DNA of 64,000 nt from Burkholderia sp. S171 (GTDB lineage: Bacteria > Pseudomonadota > Gammaproteobacteria > Burkholderiales > Burkholderiaceae), in the NCBI RefSeq assembly GCF_009766085.1, contig NZ_LMUF01000052.1:225275-289274 (forward strand), read 5' to 3'. Below the pieces are notes generated by a model. The model did not search any database and was not told where the DNA came from. It saw only the letters and a list, made by a program, of their open reading frames with translations. The position numbers were made by a program, and so were the translations under genes. Position 1 is the first letter of the stretch. Every line of letters starts with the position of its first letter. Of the stretch, positions 27,108 to 36,049 are shown piece by piece.

Positions 27108-27668
27108 TCAATTCGGCGTGCCCCCCGGTTTTGCGCTTGCTTCGGGGTAGATCACGGTGCCGTCGGGCTGGGGTAAAGCTTGTGGCGTAAGCGTCGCAGG
27201 CCTGACTTGATGCGGGCCCATGATGTGCAAGACGGTCTCGCCTCGCGCGAGCAGATAATCCGCCACAATCCGCCGATGACACCGCCACCACACGGCTTCC
27301 GAGCACATGATCGCGCAGCGCCGCGCGTGACCCAGCTCAAGCAGTTGTTCCAGGGCTTCGTGAAACGGTTCGCCCAGCGCGTAGTCGGCGTAGTTGCGAA
27401 ACGCCGGATGGGTCCAGTAGGTGTTCGGTGATGGAGCGTCCGTGTTGCGCTTGCCGCGCCGGCCGCCGAGCGCCGCCATGTGCAGGTAGGCAACACCCTC
27501 TCCCAGCAGCGAAGCCGGCAATGTCTCCAGATTGAATTGCGGATGGGTCCGCGATCTCGGAATGCTGCGGACATCGACCAGCAGTTCGATCTCGCTTTCC
27601 TTCAGCAAGCCGGTCAATTCCGTCAGCGAGCGCGTCGAGTGACCAATGGTGAAAAAAGGCGCGTTCAT
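27108..27668 (-). CDS. DUF488 family protein
   Basis: The 186-residue protein matches DUF488: GHSTRSLTELTGLLK at the N-terminus, VRSIPRSRTHPQFN, AALGGRR, and CSEAVWWRCHRRIVADYL near residue 135, which carries the conserved Cys and CHR motif. The function of the family is unknown; a nucleic-acid-related role has been suggested from context in other genomes. The start at 27668 begins the conserved core. Its start lies just before the end of the GFA-type gene, 48 bases downstream of it on the same strand. Confidence 0.85.
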   Translation of the reverse strand: MNAPFFTIGHSTRSLTELTGLLKESEIELLVDVRSIPRSRTHPQFNLETLPASLLGEGVAYLHMAALGGRRGKRNTDAPSPNTYWTHPAFRNYADYALGEPFHEALEQLLELGHARRCAIMCSEAVWWRCHRRIVADYLLARGETVLHIMGPHQVRPATLTPQALPQPDGTVIYPEASAKPGGTPN

Positions 27669-27715
27669 CAAATGTTCATCCGGCGATCCACGGGTCCGGC
27701 AATCCGGTGCGTGCG

Positions 27716-28135
27716 TCAGGACCGGTCTTCGGCATACTCCCGCCGTCCATGGCCGGACAGCCAGGGTTCGCGGCGGATACACCAGAGTTCGTAGGAGGGG
27801 TCGAGAAAGCCGGTTTCGTCGAAGGCGCCAATCGGCAAGTCGATCTCGTCACTGTTGACGTACGCCATGAACGCAACTGAGCCGCATACCGGGCAGAAGT
27901 GGCGGCGAGCATCGACGGAGCTTTGCCAGGCTTTGGTCGCGCCCGACATGGTGACCTGCTCCTCCGCATAAACCGCGTACGCCCCAAACGCCGAACCGTG
28001 CACGCGGCGGCATGTCATGCAATGGCAAAGACCAACGCGGTCCGGGCCCGACGTCGCCGTAAAGCGCCACGCGCCGCACGCGCAGCCCCCTTCATGTCGA
28101 ACCTCCTGACCCGTGTTCTGAATCATGTCGTTCAT
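27716..28135 (-). CDS. GFA/CENP-V-type zinc protein
   Basis: The 139-residue protein is of the glutathione-dependent formaldehyde-activating (GFA, Mss4-like) family. Zinc-binding cysteines are visible as EGGCACGAWRF, LCHCMTCRRVHGSAFG and HFCPVCGSVAF. Few members have been shown to act on formaldehyde-glutathione adducts, so the biochemical role remains uncertain. It is upstream of the DUF488 gene on the same strand and divergent from the GNAT-like gene. Confidence 0.88.
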   Translation of the reverse strand: MNDMIQNTGQEVRHEGGCACGAWRFTATSGPDRVGLCHCMTCRRVHGSAFGAYAVYAEEQVTMSGATKAWQSSVDARRHFCPVCGSVAFMAYVNSDEIDLPIGAFDETGFLDPSYELWCIRREPWLSGHGRREYAEDRS

Positions 28136-28338
28136 CGCAGCCTCCCTATAATCTGGTATCTGTTATCTACTAGCATGCAGGATCCTTGAAGGATTCGGTT
28201 ACCCGGGCAGCAGCGGCCATGGCAACAATCTTAGTAGCAATCCGCGTGGTAGCAACCTGCGCGCCGCGTCGGCTTCGCGACGTGCAAAAAAGCGCGGTTT
28301 TGCTACGATGACACCCCCACGAGACGGAGATGGCACTC

Positions 28339-29649
28339 ATGAAGCACGTATCCCTGCTGGCTCTGCTCCCCTCCGGCGCGACGGTCACCGCCGCGACCGG
28401 GCCGTACGCCGCACCGGCCGCTCCCGATCTGGCAGCCTATGTGCTGTCGCACGAGCGTTATGACGCGGCCGAGAACGCGCCGTCTGCGCGCAAGGATTAC
28501 AAAAACGTGCACGTCGCGGATGTCATGACCGACGAGTACGTGTTCCCGCTTGGAGATACAGGCAAGTCGATCGTGCTATCTGGCTATCAGATCGCAGCGG
28601 GATTTCTCGCTGAACGGGCCGCCGACGAATGGCTAGAACTTGCGCGTCAACAGCACGCGGCCAACGGCGGCTCGGACAGCGATGGCACACGGCACGTCCC
28701 CGATCCCGCTGAAGCTGATCAGTTGATGGACCGTGCGCTCGAATCCGCGGAACGCATTCTTGCGCCGTTCGAAGCGTCGCCAATCGCGTCGTTATTTGAA
28801 ACGCACTATCGCGGCGGTCGCGAATTTCTTCGTTTGAGCTGGGAGGGTCTGCCGGAGGATCTGGTGCCCAAGTCGCGACGGCCGGCCGTGGTGTCGAAAG
28901 AGGCCACGGATCTGGCGCCAGCATCGGCCAGGCAGGATTACGACCCTTACGGGCTGCAAGGCACGAGCGATTACGACGTCGACAAGCCGTTGGCTTATCG
29001 TGAAAAGATCGGCCCGTTCCTGCTGACCATGACTTATCGACATGAATATCCGCAGGTCGACGACGAACGGCTCGGCACCGCGTTCGCGGTATTTCACGAG
29101 GCGGGCACGGACATCGTTGCGGCGGCGGTGGAATTGAAACTCGTGAAAGTGCCGCCCATCCAGAGTAGCGCGGACCTCGTTTATGTCCTCGATACCTACT
29201 CCGGCGAGATGCTGTCCCTCGCGCTCGCCGCCACCGAAGCGCTTGGGCCCGAGCGCCTGTGCAGCGTGTTCAATACGCATCGGGTGGTGTATATCAGCAC
29301 GTGGGAAGTGAGGAAGGCATGGCGTGGCCAGGGCCTGGGGGTCGCGTTGCTGCGTGAAGCATTGCAACGTCTGCCCGCGGATTCCGATGGCCGTCCCGAT
29401 GCTTTGTGCGTCGCGCCCGAGCCGTATCAGACCGAAGTGCGGTATCTCAGCCAGTTGCCGCCCGCGTTGCGTGCCGAGGTCGATGCGCCCGCGCACAGGC
29501 TCACCCGGCATCTGACGGAATGGCTGGATCGTGCAAACCTGCCGAACGTGAAGACGCATTTTTTCATCCCGATGGCCAAGCATGAAGGCATTGGATCGGC
29601 GGGGGAAAACGCGCGGCTGATCGACCGGATCATGGAAAGTGAAGCCTGA
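28339..29649 (+). CDS. hypothetical protein with GNAT-like C-terminal domain
   Basis: I do not recognise the first 290 residues of this 436-residue protein. Toward the C-terminus STWEVRKAWRGQGLGVALLREAL fits the acetyl-CoA-binding motif A of GNAT acetyltransferases (R-x-G-x-G), so N-acetyltransferase activity is possible. There is no signal peptide. ATG at 28339 is chosen because GGAG lies nine bases before it, whereas the ATG at 28330 directly abuts that site. The isochorismatase-like gene follows within a few bases, implying one transcript. Confidence 0.75.
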   Translation: MKHVSLLALLPSGATVTAATGPYAAPAAPDLAAYVLSHERYDAAENAPSARKDYKNVHVADVMTDEYVFPLGDTGKSIVLSGYQIAAGFLAERAADEWLELARQQHAANGGSDSDGTRHVPDPAEADQLMDRALESAERILAPFEASPIASLFETHYRGGREFLRLSWEGLPEDLVPKSRRPAVVSKEATDLAPASARQDYDPYGLQGTSDYDVDKPLAYREKIGPFLLTMTYRHEYPQVDDERLGTAFAVFHEAGTDIVAAAVELKLVKVPPIQSSADLVYVLDTYSGEMLSLALAATEALGPERLCSVFNTHRVVYISTWEVRKAWRGQGLGVALLREALQRLPADSDGRPDALCVAPEPYQTEVRYLSQLPPALRAEVDAPAHRLTRHLTEWLDRANLPNVKTHFFIPMAKHEGIGSAGENARLIDRIMESEA

Positions 29650-29653
29650 TCCG

Positions 29654-30163
29654 ATGCTTGTTGTTATCGATATGCAGGCGAAATTGATGCCGCATGTCGA
29701 TAACGGCGCGGCTGTTTTACAGCGTTGCCTGACGCTGGTCAAAGCAGCTGATTTGCTCGATATCGCTGTACTTGTCACCGAGCAGAATCCGCGCGGCCTG
29801 GGTGCGAGCGTCGATGGCCTGATTGGCGAGCGGCATCGCGTGATCGAGAAAGAGACGTTCGATGCAACGCTATGTCCGGACTTCGTGGCGGCGTTGCCGT
29901 CGAAGGACACGGTTTTGTTTGTGGCCGGTTGCGAAGCGCATGTTTGCGTGTTGATGACCGTGACCGGCTTGCTCAAACTGGGCTACACGGTGGAACTGAT
30001 CGCCGATGCGGCCGGTTCACGCGTCCCGGAGAATAAGGTAATCGCGCTAGCTAGAGCACAACAAGAAGGAGCGCTTCCTACCACCACCGAAACGGCGATC
30101 TTCGGCTGGTTGGGAAGCTGCCAGCATCCGCGTTTCAGGGACGCGTTGGCGCTGATTAAATAG
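29654..30163 (+). CDS. isochorismatase-family cysteine hydrolase
   Basis: The protein of about 170 residues has the isochorismatase-like hydrolase fold. The catalytic triad is visible as Asp in MLVVIDMQ, Lys in IEKETFDA and Cys in FVAGCEAHVCV. Relatives include nicotinamidases, ureidoacrylate hydrolases and proteins of unknown substrate; the YcaC/isochorismatase-like short form here is not assignable further. ATG 29654 lies four bases after the preceding stop; an in-frame GTG at 29639 would give a short overlap. Confidence 0.88.
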   Translation: MLVVIDMQAKLMPHVDNGAAVLQRCLTLVKAADLLDIAVLVTEQNPRGLGASVDGLIGERHRVIEKETFDATLCPDFVAALPSKDTVLFVAGCEAHVCVLMTVTGLLKLGYTVELIADAAGSRVPENKVIALARAQQEGALPTTTETAIFGWLGSCQHPRFRDALALIK

Positions 30164-30261
30164 CATCGGTGAAAATGCCTTCAGCCATGCACGCCGGTCA
30201 TGGCTGGCATGAGCATATTTCGATTGTTGCGGGTTTTTGGCCTGCCTAGAGTGCTTTCACG

Positions 30262-30276
30262 CGTACGTTACGTACG
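30262..30276. promoter_or_regulatory. CGTACG-TTA-CGTACG inverted repeat
   Basis: A perfect inverted repeat about 100 bases upstream of the solute-binding protein gene. It could be an operator; CGTACG is itself palindromic, so it may equally be two direct copies of one half-site. Confidence 0.35.
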
Positions 30277-30372
30277 GTTAGGTAGCGCTCCGGGATATCG
30301 AGTGAATATTTTTGCGACTGAATATCCATCTCCATTTCCCGCTCTCCGACTTCTCTGCTCAAGGCCACCATC

Positions 30373-31173
30373 ATGACGACTCGCCTTTCCCGCCTCGCCC
30401 GGCGCCTCTTCGTGGCTGCGGCTTTCGCTGTGCCCTTAGCGGCCACGGCCCCCTTCGCTCACGCGGATGCCCTCGATACCGTGCAGAAAAACGGCGTGCT
30501 CCGAGTGGGCGTATTCATGGACTATCCGCCGTTTGGCGCTATCGGTCCGGATATGAAACCGCAGGGTTATGACATCGAGATGGCCGACTATCTGGCCAAG
30601 ACGATGAAGGTGAAGGTCGACCTCGTACCGATCACCGGCGAAAACCGCATGGCTTATCTCGCGACCGGCAAGGCGGACGTGCTGCTGAGCGTGGGTCAGA
30701 CGCCGGAGCGCGAGAAAGTGCTCGATTTTTCGCGACCATATGCGCCGTACTATCTCGCGGTGTTCGGACCGAAGTCGTTGCCGGTGAAAAGCGAAAAGGA
30801 TCTGGCAGGCAAGACGATTTCAGTGGCGCGCGGAACGCTGGAGGATTTGAGTGTGACGAAGGTCGCACCGCCGGACGCAACGATCAAGCGTTTCGATGAC
30901 CCCAATGGCGCCATTTCGGCGTTTCTGTCGGGACAGGTTCAGTTGATGGTGGTGGGCAACGACGTGGGCGCCACGATCATTGCGCGTAATCCGCCGATTG
31001 CGCCCGAGCAGAAATTCGCACTTTTTAGTTCACCCGATCATGTCGCCGTGAACAAAGGTGAGACGCGCCTGCTGAAGGAAGTGGATGCGGCTGTGCTGAA
31101 AGCGAAGAACGACGGCACACTGAACAAGCTCTCGACGAAGTGGCTCAAAGCGCCGTATCCGAGCGATTTGTAA
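30373..31173 (+). CDS. amino-acid-type ABC transporter solute-binding protein
   Basis: The 266-residue product has a signal peptide (through PFAHADAL) and an SBP_bac_3 fold: LRVGVFMDYPPFGAIG, GYDIEMADYLAKTM, ADVLLSVGQTPEREKVLDFSRPY and LAGKTISVARGTLED. It would bind a polar amino acid or related solute in the periplasm. No permease or ATPase gene is adjacent, so it is an orphan that must share a transporter elsewhere or serve as a sensor. A strong terminator follows at 31202, so it is transcribed alone. Confidence 0.92.
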   Translation: MTTRLSRLARRLFVAAAFAVPLAATAPFAHADALDTVQKNGVLRVGVFMDYPPFGAIGPDMKPQGYDIEMADYLAKTMKVKVDLVPITGENRMAYLATGKADVLLSVGQTPEREKVLDFSRPYAPYYLAVFGPKSLPVKSEKDLAGKTISVARGTLEDLSVTKVAPPDATIKRFDDPNGAISAFLSGQVQLMVVGNDVGATIIARNPPIAPEQKFALFSSPDHVAVNKGETRLLKEVDAAVLKAKNDGTLNKLSTKWLKAPYPSDL

Positions 31174-31201
31174 ACAAGACTGAACGTCGACGATGTGAAA
31201 T

Positions 31202-31237
31202 GCAAACTGCCACCGAAAGGTGGCAGTTTGCGTTTTT
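31202..31237 (+). terminator. intrinsic terminator after solute-binding protein gene
   Basis: A perfect 13-base stem (31202-31214 with 31219-31231) closes a gaaa loop and is followed by gttttt. Confidence 0.95.
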
Positions 31238-31378
31238 GGCTGGTACGGTGACCGCGACTTATGCCGCCTTTGGCTATTTTTGAAAATGCTCGTTTGAGCG
31301 ATTTAAATTCACAGCGCCTGGCGCTGCTACCTTAGCCGCTCAACTCTCGCAAAACGGCTCATTCCGAGCCCGCCAAGC

Positions 31379-31717
31379 TCAAAGCTGGAGGAAGGATCTA
31401 GTCGCGTATTTAGCCGCGTTAAGCTCCTCTGTCGTGACGGTTTTGCCCCTGAAGTTGACCTCGCTGGCGATGTAACTCCAGCTCCGAATCTGATCAACGA
31501 GGGCCACGCCTGGGCGCTTGAGGCTCTTGAGCGGAATCTCGGTCGCCCACTCTCTCACGGTGGACGTAATGGGCAAACCGGTGAAGCGGCCGGTGATCTC
31601 ATTCACGACTGAATCGGAGATGATCAAGACCGCGCGATAGCCGTCCTGTTCATTGCCCTTGGATGGGCCGACGTGCAACCTGACCACGTCGCCGGCCTCC
31701 GGTATTCCATTCTTCAT
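31379..31717 (-). CDS. MazF/PemK-type endoribonuclease toxin
   Basis: The 112-residue protein matches the MazF/PemK fold: GDVVRLHVGPSKGNEQDGYRAVLIIS at the N-terminus (substrate-binding loop and conserved Arg), GLPITST with the conserved Thr, and GVALVDQIRSWSY. Such toxins cut mRNA at short sequences. An antitoxin gene normally overlaps or abuts the toxin start, but the only frame that ends at the toxin ATG (TGA overlapping ATGA) is closed by a stop about ten codons upstream, so no intact partner is visible. It is either solitary or regulated from elsewhere. Confidence 0.85.
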   Translation of the reverse strand: MKNGIPEAGDVVRLHVGPSKGNEQDGYRAVLIISDSVVNEITGRFTGLPITSTVREWATEIPLKSLKRPGVALVDQIRSWSYIASEVNFRGKTVTTEELNAAKYATRSFLQL

Positions 31718-31987
31718 TCGATACCTTCACTCCACTGCGAGCCTCCGATTTACCGATGAATGTAGCCCTTACCTGCAATCCTTAACGGCAAACACCGTAC
31801 CAGCGCGCCACTCGCTGATGGCACTGGATTTGCTGACTCTCATCGTCGCCATTCGCGCCATTGGCTTGCAACCCGCAAGACCCGAGCGAATGGTGCAAGC
31901 GCCTCTGTCAGCCAGACACGCCGACTTCCGCGACGCGTCCAGCCACACAAAGCGCTAAATCGATCGAGCGAGGAGCTTCATTTCGCC

Positions 31988-32704
31988 ATGCGCCACACCA
32001 ACGTCCCCTGCAACAGCACCCCAGACCCCGAATCATCCGAAGCGATAAAACCGTCGCGCCGCAGGTTCTTGCAATCCGCAGCAGCAGCGGCGGCCGTCAC
32101 CGCCTCGCCGCTCGCCCATGCGCAGCAACCGGCAGCGACTTCCGCACCACCGCCGCCAACCCCCACGGTCACCACGGCCGCGCCGCTCATGCCCGTGAAG
32201 CTGACCATCAACGGCCATGCTTACGACATGCAACTTGAAGCACGCACGACGTTGCTCGACGCATTGCGCGAATACGCGAGCCTCACGGGCACGAAGAAAG
32301 GCTGCGACCGGGGCCAGTGCGGCGCGTGCACGGTGATCGCGAACGGCCGCCGCATCAACTCGTGCCTGACGCTCGCCGTCATGCACGATGGCGATTCGAT
32401 CGTGACGGTGGAAGGACTTGCCAACGCGCAGACGCTCACCCTCAGCCCGATACAAAAGGCTTTCATCGATCACGACGCGTTCCAGTGCGGCTTCTGTACG
32501 CCCGGCCAACTGTGTTCGGCAACCGCGTTGATAGACGAATTCCGTGCCGGCGACGCCAGCGCCGCAACCGCCGATGTCCGCTTCCGTCCGCCCCAACTCT
32601 CCGACGATGAAATCCGCGAACGCATGAGCGGCAATATCTGTCGCTGCGGCGCGTATCCGAACATTGTCGCGGCGGTGAAAACCGTCGTGATCAATAAAGC
32701 TTAG
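31988..32704 (+). CDS. paoA: periplasmic aldehyde oxidase 2Fe-2S subunit
   Basis: This is the small iron-sulfur subunit of a xanthine-oxidase-family enzyme. A Tat signal is present (PSRRRFLQSAAAAAAVTASPLAHA), so the complex is exported folded. Two [2Fe-2S] clusters are indicated by GCDRGQCGACTV with a later C, and by CGFCTPGQLC with SGNICRCGAYPN. It starts a three-gene operon with FAD and molybdopterin subunits that lack their own signals and would be carried out with it. The family (PaoABC in E. coli) oxidises aromatic aldehydes. Confidence 0.94.
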   Translation: MRHTNVPCNSTPDPESSEAIKPSRRRFLQSAAAAAAVTASPLAHAQQPAATSAPPPPTPTVTTAAPLMPVKLTINGHAYDMQLEARTTLLDALREYASLTGTKKGCDRGQCGACTVIANGRRINSCLTLAVMHDGDSIVTVEGLANAQTLTLSPIQKAFIDHDAFQCGFCTPGQLCSATALIDEFRAGDASAATADVRFRPPQLSDDEIRERMSGNICRCGAYPNIVAAVKTVVINKA

Positions 32705-32713
32705 GAGCGCCAC

Positions 32714-33703
32714 ATGGATGCCATCTCTTACGAACGCGCCACTGATGTGAGCGCGGCAATCAAGGCGGCGCAGCAGCCGGGTGTTGCGTTTATCGGCGGC
32801 GGAACGAATTTGCTCGACCTTATGAAGGGCGGTGTCGCGCGGCCGATGAAGCTTGTCGACATCACGCACATAGCCGGCTTGAACACGGTGAGCGAACTGC
32901 CCGACGGCGGCCTGCGGATCGGCGCACTCGTTCGCAATAGCGACGCTGCAAATCACACGTGGATTCGCGAACGCTATCCGCTGCTGTCGCAGGCGTTCCT
33001 CGCGGGTGCATCGGCGCAATTGCGCAACATGGCCACCGTCGGCGGCAATCTGATGCAACGCACGCGCTGTTATTACTTCTATGACACAGGCTTTCCCCAA
33101 TGCAACAAACGCACTCCGGGAAGCGGCTGTGCGGCGATAGAAGGCAACAGCCGCATCCACGCAATTTTGGGGGCGAGCGCGCAATGCATCGCGACGAATC
33201 CATCCGATATGAACGTGGCGCTCGCCGCGCTCGATGCCGTGGTTCGCGTGAACGGCCCGCAGGGTGAACGCACGATTGCGTTCGCGGAGTTTCATCGCTT
33301 ACCGGGCGATCATCCTGAAGTCGATACCACGCTGCAACCCGGTGAACTGATTACGTCCGTCGATCTGCCGCCCCCGCTCTTCGCGCAGCACTCGCATTAT
33401 TTGAAAGTGCGCGACCGCGCGAGCTACGCGTTCGCGCTTGTGTCCGTGGCCGCCGCATTGCAGATGGACGGCAACACCGTGAAGACGGCGCGCATTGCGC
33501 TGGGTGGCGTCGCGCACAAACCGTGGCGTGCCACAGCGACCGAGCAAGCGCTCACTGGCCAGCCGTTATCACGCGACACGTTGCGTAGCGCCGCGGCGCT
33601 CGCCGTTCGCGACGCGCGGAGTTATCGAGAGAACGGCTTCAAGATCGAGCTGGCGCAACGCGCGATTGTCCGCGCGGTATCGACTGCAGGAGGTGTGGCA
33701 TGA
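32714..33703 (+). CDS. paoB: periplasmic aldehyde oxidase FAD-binding subunit
   Basis: The 329-residue subunit binds FAD through FIGGGTNLLDLMKGG and the AQLRNMATVGGNLMQRTRC loop. The Cys-containing stretch FPQCNKRTPGSGCAA near residues 130-145, together with the preceding Cys, fits the extra [4Fe-4S] cluster described for E. coli PaoB, which is absent in most xanthine oxidases. It lies nine bases after paoA and overlaps paoC by four bases, so the three genes are translationally linked. Confidence 0.93.
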   Translation: MDAISYERATDVSAAIKAAQQPGVAFIGGGTNLLDLMKGGVARPMKLVDITHIAGLNTVSELPDGGLRIGALVRNSDAANHTWIRERYPLLSQAFLAGASAQLRNMATVGGNLMQRTRCYYFYDTGFPQCNKRTPGSGCAAIEGNSRIHAILGASAQCIATNPSDMNVALAALDAVVRVNGPQGERTIAFAEFHRLPGDHPEVDTTLQPGELITSVDLPPPLFAQHSHYLKVRDRASYAFALVSVAAALQMDGNTVKTARIALGGVAHKPWRATATEQALTGQPLSRDTLRSAAALAVRDARSYRENGFKIELAQRAIVRAVSTAGGVA

Positions 33704-35928
33704 GTGTTCTTGGACAACCGCTCGACCGCACCGACGGTCTTCTGAAAGTCACGGGCCAGGCGAAATATTCCGCCGACAACCCCGAAGCGAAGCTCGCGCA
33801 CGCAGTGCTGGTGACAAGCACGATCGCCCATGGCAGGGTGGCTTCCATGGATACCGCGCGCATCCAAGCCATGCCCGGCGTGCTGTTCGTAATGACCCAC
33901 GAAACCGCCATGCGCCTGCCCAATGGCGGCAAACCGAATGCCGAGCCACCGGCCGTGCGCAGATTGTCGCTCCTGCAAACCGACGAAGTGCGCTACAGCA
34001 ACGAGCCGGTCGCCGTAGTCGTGGCCGATACGCTCGAACGCGCAACCGATGGCGCCCGCAAACTCCAGGCATCGATTCGTTACGAAGCCGCGACGCCGAA
34101 CACGGACTATCAGCGCGCAAAAGGCTCCGCGTACCGGCCGGAAAAAATGATGGGGCGACCAATCGATACACAACGTGGCGATGTGGCCGCCGGTCTGCGT
34201 CAAGGACCTACCCGCCTCGACGTGGTCTACACGACGCCGAACGAACATCACAATCCGATGGAGCCGCACGCCACGCTTGCTCGATGGGATGGTCCAAACC
34301 TCACCCTCTACGATGCAACCCAAGGCGTCTCCGGCGCCCGCGGCGCGGTGGCGAAAACGCTCGGCATCAAGGAAGAAAACGTGCGCGTGCTCTGCCCGTT
34401 CGTCGGCGGCGGTTTCGGTTGCAAAGGCTCGGCGTGGTCGCATGTCGTGCTCGCCGCCATGGCCGCGAAGCAAACCGGCCGGCCGGTTCGCCTCGTGCTG
34501 GAGCGTCCGCAAATGTTCGGCATGGTGGGCAACCGGCCATTCACGGATCAGCACATCCAGATCTCGGCGCGCGACGACGGCACGCTCACCGGCATGCGCC
34601 ATGACGTGATCTCGACTACATCGACATTCGAAGACTGGAACGAAAGCTCGGCCATCCTCACGCGCATGCTGTATGCCGTGCCGAACCAGGCGACCACGCA
34701 CAAACTGGTGAAACTCGATGTCGGCACGCCGACGTTCATGCGCGCGCCGGGCGAAACGAGCGGCTCTTTCGCGCTTGAATCCGCGATGGATGAAATGGCG
34801 TACGAATTGAACATGGATCCGCTCGCGTTCAAATTAAAGAACTATGCCGAGATGGAACCGCAGGAAAAGAAGCCGTGGTCGGAGAAGTCGCTGCGCGAGT
34901 GTTATCAAATTGGCGCCGATAAATTCGGCTGGTCGCGGCGTAATCCGAAGCCGCGTTCCATGCGCGACGGCAACACGCTGATCGGTCTCGGCATGGCGAC
35001 GGCAACCTATCCGGCGAACCGCAGCGAGGCATCGGCTATCGCACGCATTTTGCCGGATGGGACGGCGATGGTCGCATCGGGCACGCAGGATCTCGGCACC
35101 GGCACCTATACCGTGATGACACAAGTAGCCGCCGACGCATTGGGCTTTCCGATGGATAAGGTCGACTTCGCGCTCGGCGATTCGTCGCTGCCGCACGCGC
35201 CGGTGTCGGGCGGTTCGCAGTCGGTGGCGAGCGTGTCGCCCGCAGTGCGTGAAGCGGCGTCGCAGGCACGCGGCAAGTTGATTGCCATGGCGATAGCGGA
35301 TTCGGGGTCGCCGCTAAGCGGGGGCTCCATCGACGATGTCACCGTCGACAACGGCTGGGTCATCAGCCGCGCTGACCCATCGAAGCGCGATCCAGCGGCC
35401 GCAGTGATCGCGCGCAACGGCGGCAAGCCGATTGAAGCAATGGCGACCACCAAGCCCGGCGATGAGAAACAGCAGTTCGCGTTTCACTCGTTCGGCGCGG
35501 TGTTCACGGAAGTTCACGTCGATGCCGATCTCGGCACGATCCGCGTCCCGCGCATTGTCGGGGTGTATGACGTCGGCAGCCTGCTCAACGAAAAGACCGC
35601 TCATAGCCAGTTGATGGGCGGCCTCGTGTGGGGGATCGGCTCCGCGTTGACCGAGAAGAGCGAACTCGATGCGCGTTATGGCCGCTACACGAACGCCAAC
35701 CTTGCCGAGTATCACGTGCCGGTGAACGCCGATATCGGTGTGCTCGACATCACGTTGCTGGGCAAATCCGATCCGCATATCAACCCGCTTGGCGCGCGCG
35801 GGATTGGCGAGATCGGCATTACGGGGGTGGCCGGATCGATCGCGAATGCCGTGTATCACGCGACCGGCGTGCGGGTGCGCGATTTGCCGATCACGCTTGA
35901 CAAAGTGATGCCAAAAACAACGGTCTGA
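33700..35928 (+). CDS. paoC: periplasmic aldehyde oxidase molybdopterin-binding subunit
   Basis: This is the 742-residue catalytic subunit of the xanthine-oxidase family, binding molybdopterin cytosine dinucleotide. Visible molybdenum-cofactor motifs include PFVGGGFGCKGSAWSH and RAPGETSGSFALE; the catalytic Glu is in ARGIGEIGITGVAGS near the C-terminus. With paoA and paoB it forms a heterotrimer that would oxidise aldehydes in the periplasm. A strong terminator follows at 35944-35986. Confidence 0.94.
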   Translation: MSVLGQPLDRTDGLLKVTGQAKYSADNPEAKLAHAVLVTSTIAHGRVASMDTARIQAMPGVLFVMTHETAMRLPNGGKPNAEPPAVRRLSLLQTDEVRYSNEPVAVVVADTLERATDGARKLQASIRYEAATPNTDYQRAKGSAYRPEKMMGRPIDTQRGDVAAGLRQGPTRLDVVYTTPNEHHNPMEPHATLARWDGPNLTLYDATQGVSGARGAVAKTLGIKEENVRVLCPFVGGGFGCKGSAWSHVVLAAMAAKQTGRPVRLVLERPQMFGMVGNRPFTDQHIQISARDDGTLTGMRHDVISTTSTFEDWNESSAILTRMLYAVPNQATTHKLVKLDVGTPTFMRAPGETSGSFALESAMDEMAYELNMDPLAFKLKNYAEMEPQEKKPWSEKSLRECYQIGADKFGWSRRNPKPRSMRDGNTLIGLGMATATYPANRSEASAIARILPDGTAMVASGTQDLGTGTYTVMTQVAADALGFPMDKVDFALGDSSLPHAPVSGGSQSVASVSPAVREAASQARGKLIAMAIADSGSPLSGGSIDDVTVDNGWVISRADPSKRDPAAAVIARNGGKPIEAMATTKPGDEKQQFAFHSFGAVFTEVHVDADLGTIRVPRIVGVYDVGSLLNEKTAHSQLMGGLVWGIGSALTEKSELDARYGRYTNANLAEYHVPVNADIGVLDITLLGKSDPHINPLGARGIGEIGITGVAGSIANAVYHATGVRVRDLPITLDKVMPKTTV

Positions 35929-35943
35929 CGTTTTTGCCGGGGA

Positions 35944-35986
35944 AACCGAGCGGTTGCGCCACGGCGCTTGCCGCGCGGTTTTTTTT
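35944..35986 (+). terminator. intrinsic terminator after paoC
   Basis: The stem aaccgagcggt with gccgcgcggtt (one mismatch) is followed by eight T residues, a strong terminator that separates paoC from the mocA-like gene. Confidence 0.8.
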
Positions 35987-36049
35987 CGTGCTTGCGGCGA
36001 GCCTTGGTGCTTGTCAAAATCGACGCTTCTTACTATCAGGAAGCCGGCC

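Noticed and set aside
31718..31987. Possible antitoxin gene upstream of the MazF/PemK-type toxin
   Set aside because: All minus-strand frames are interrupted within about 30 codons and lack AbrB, RHH or other antitoxin motifs.
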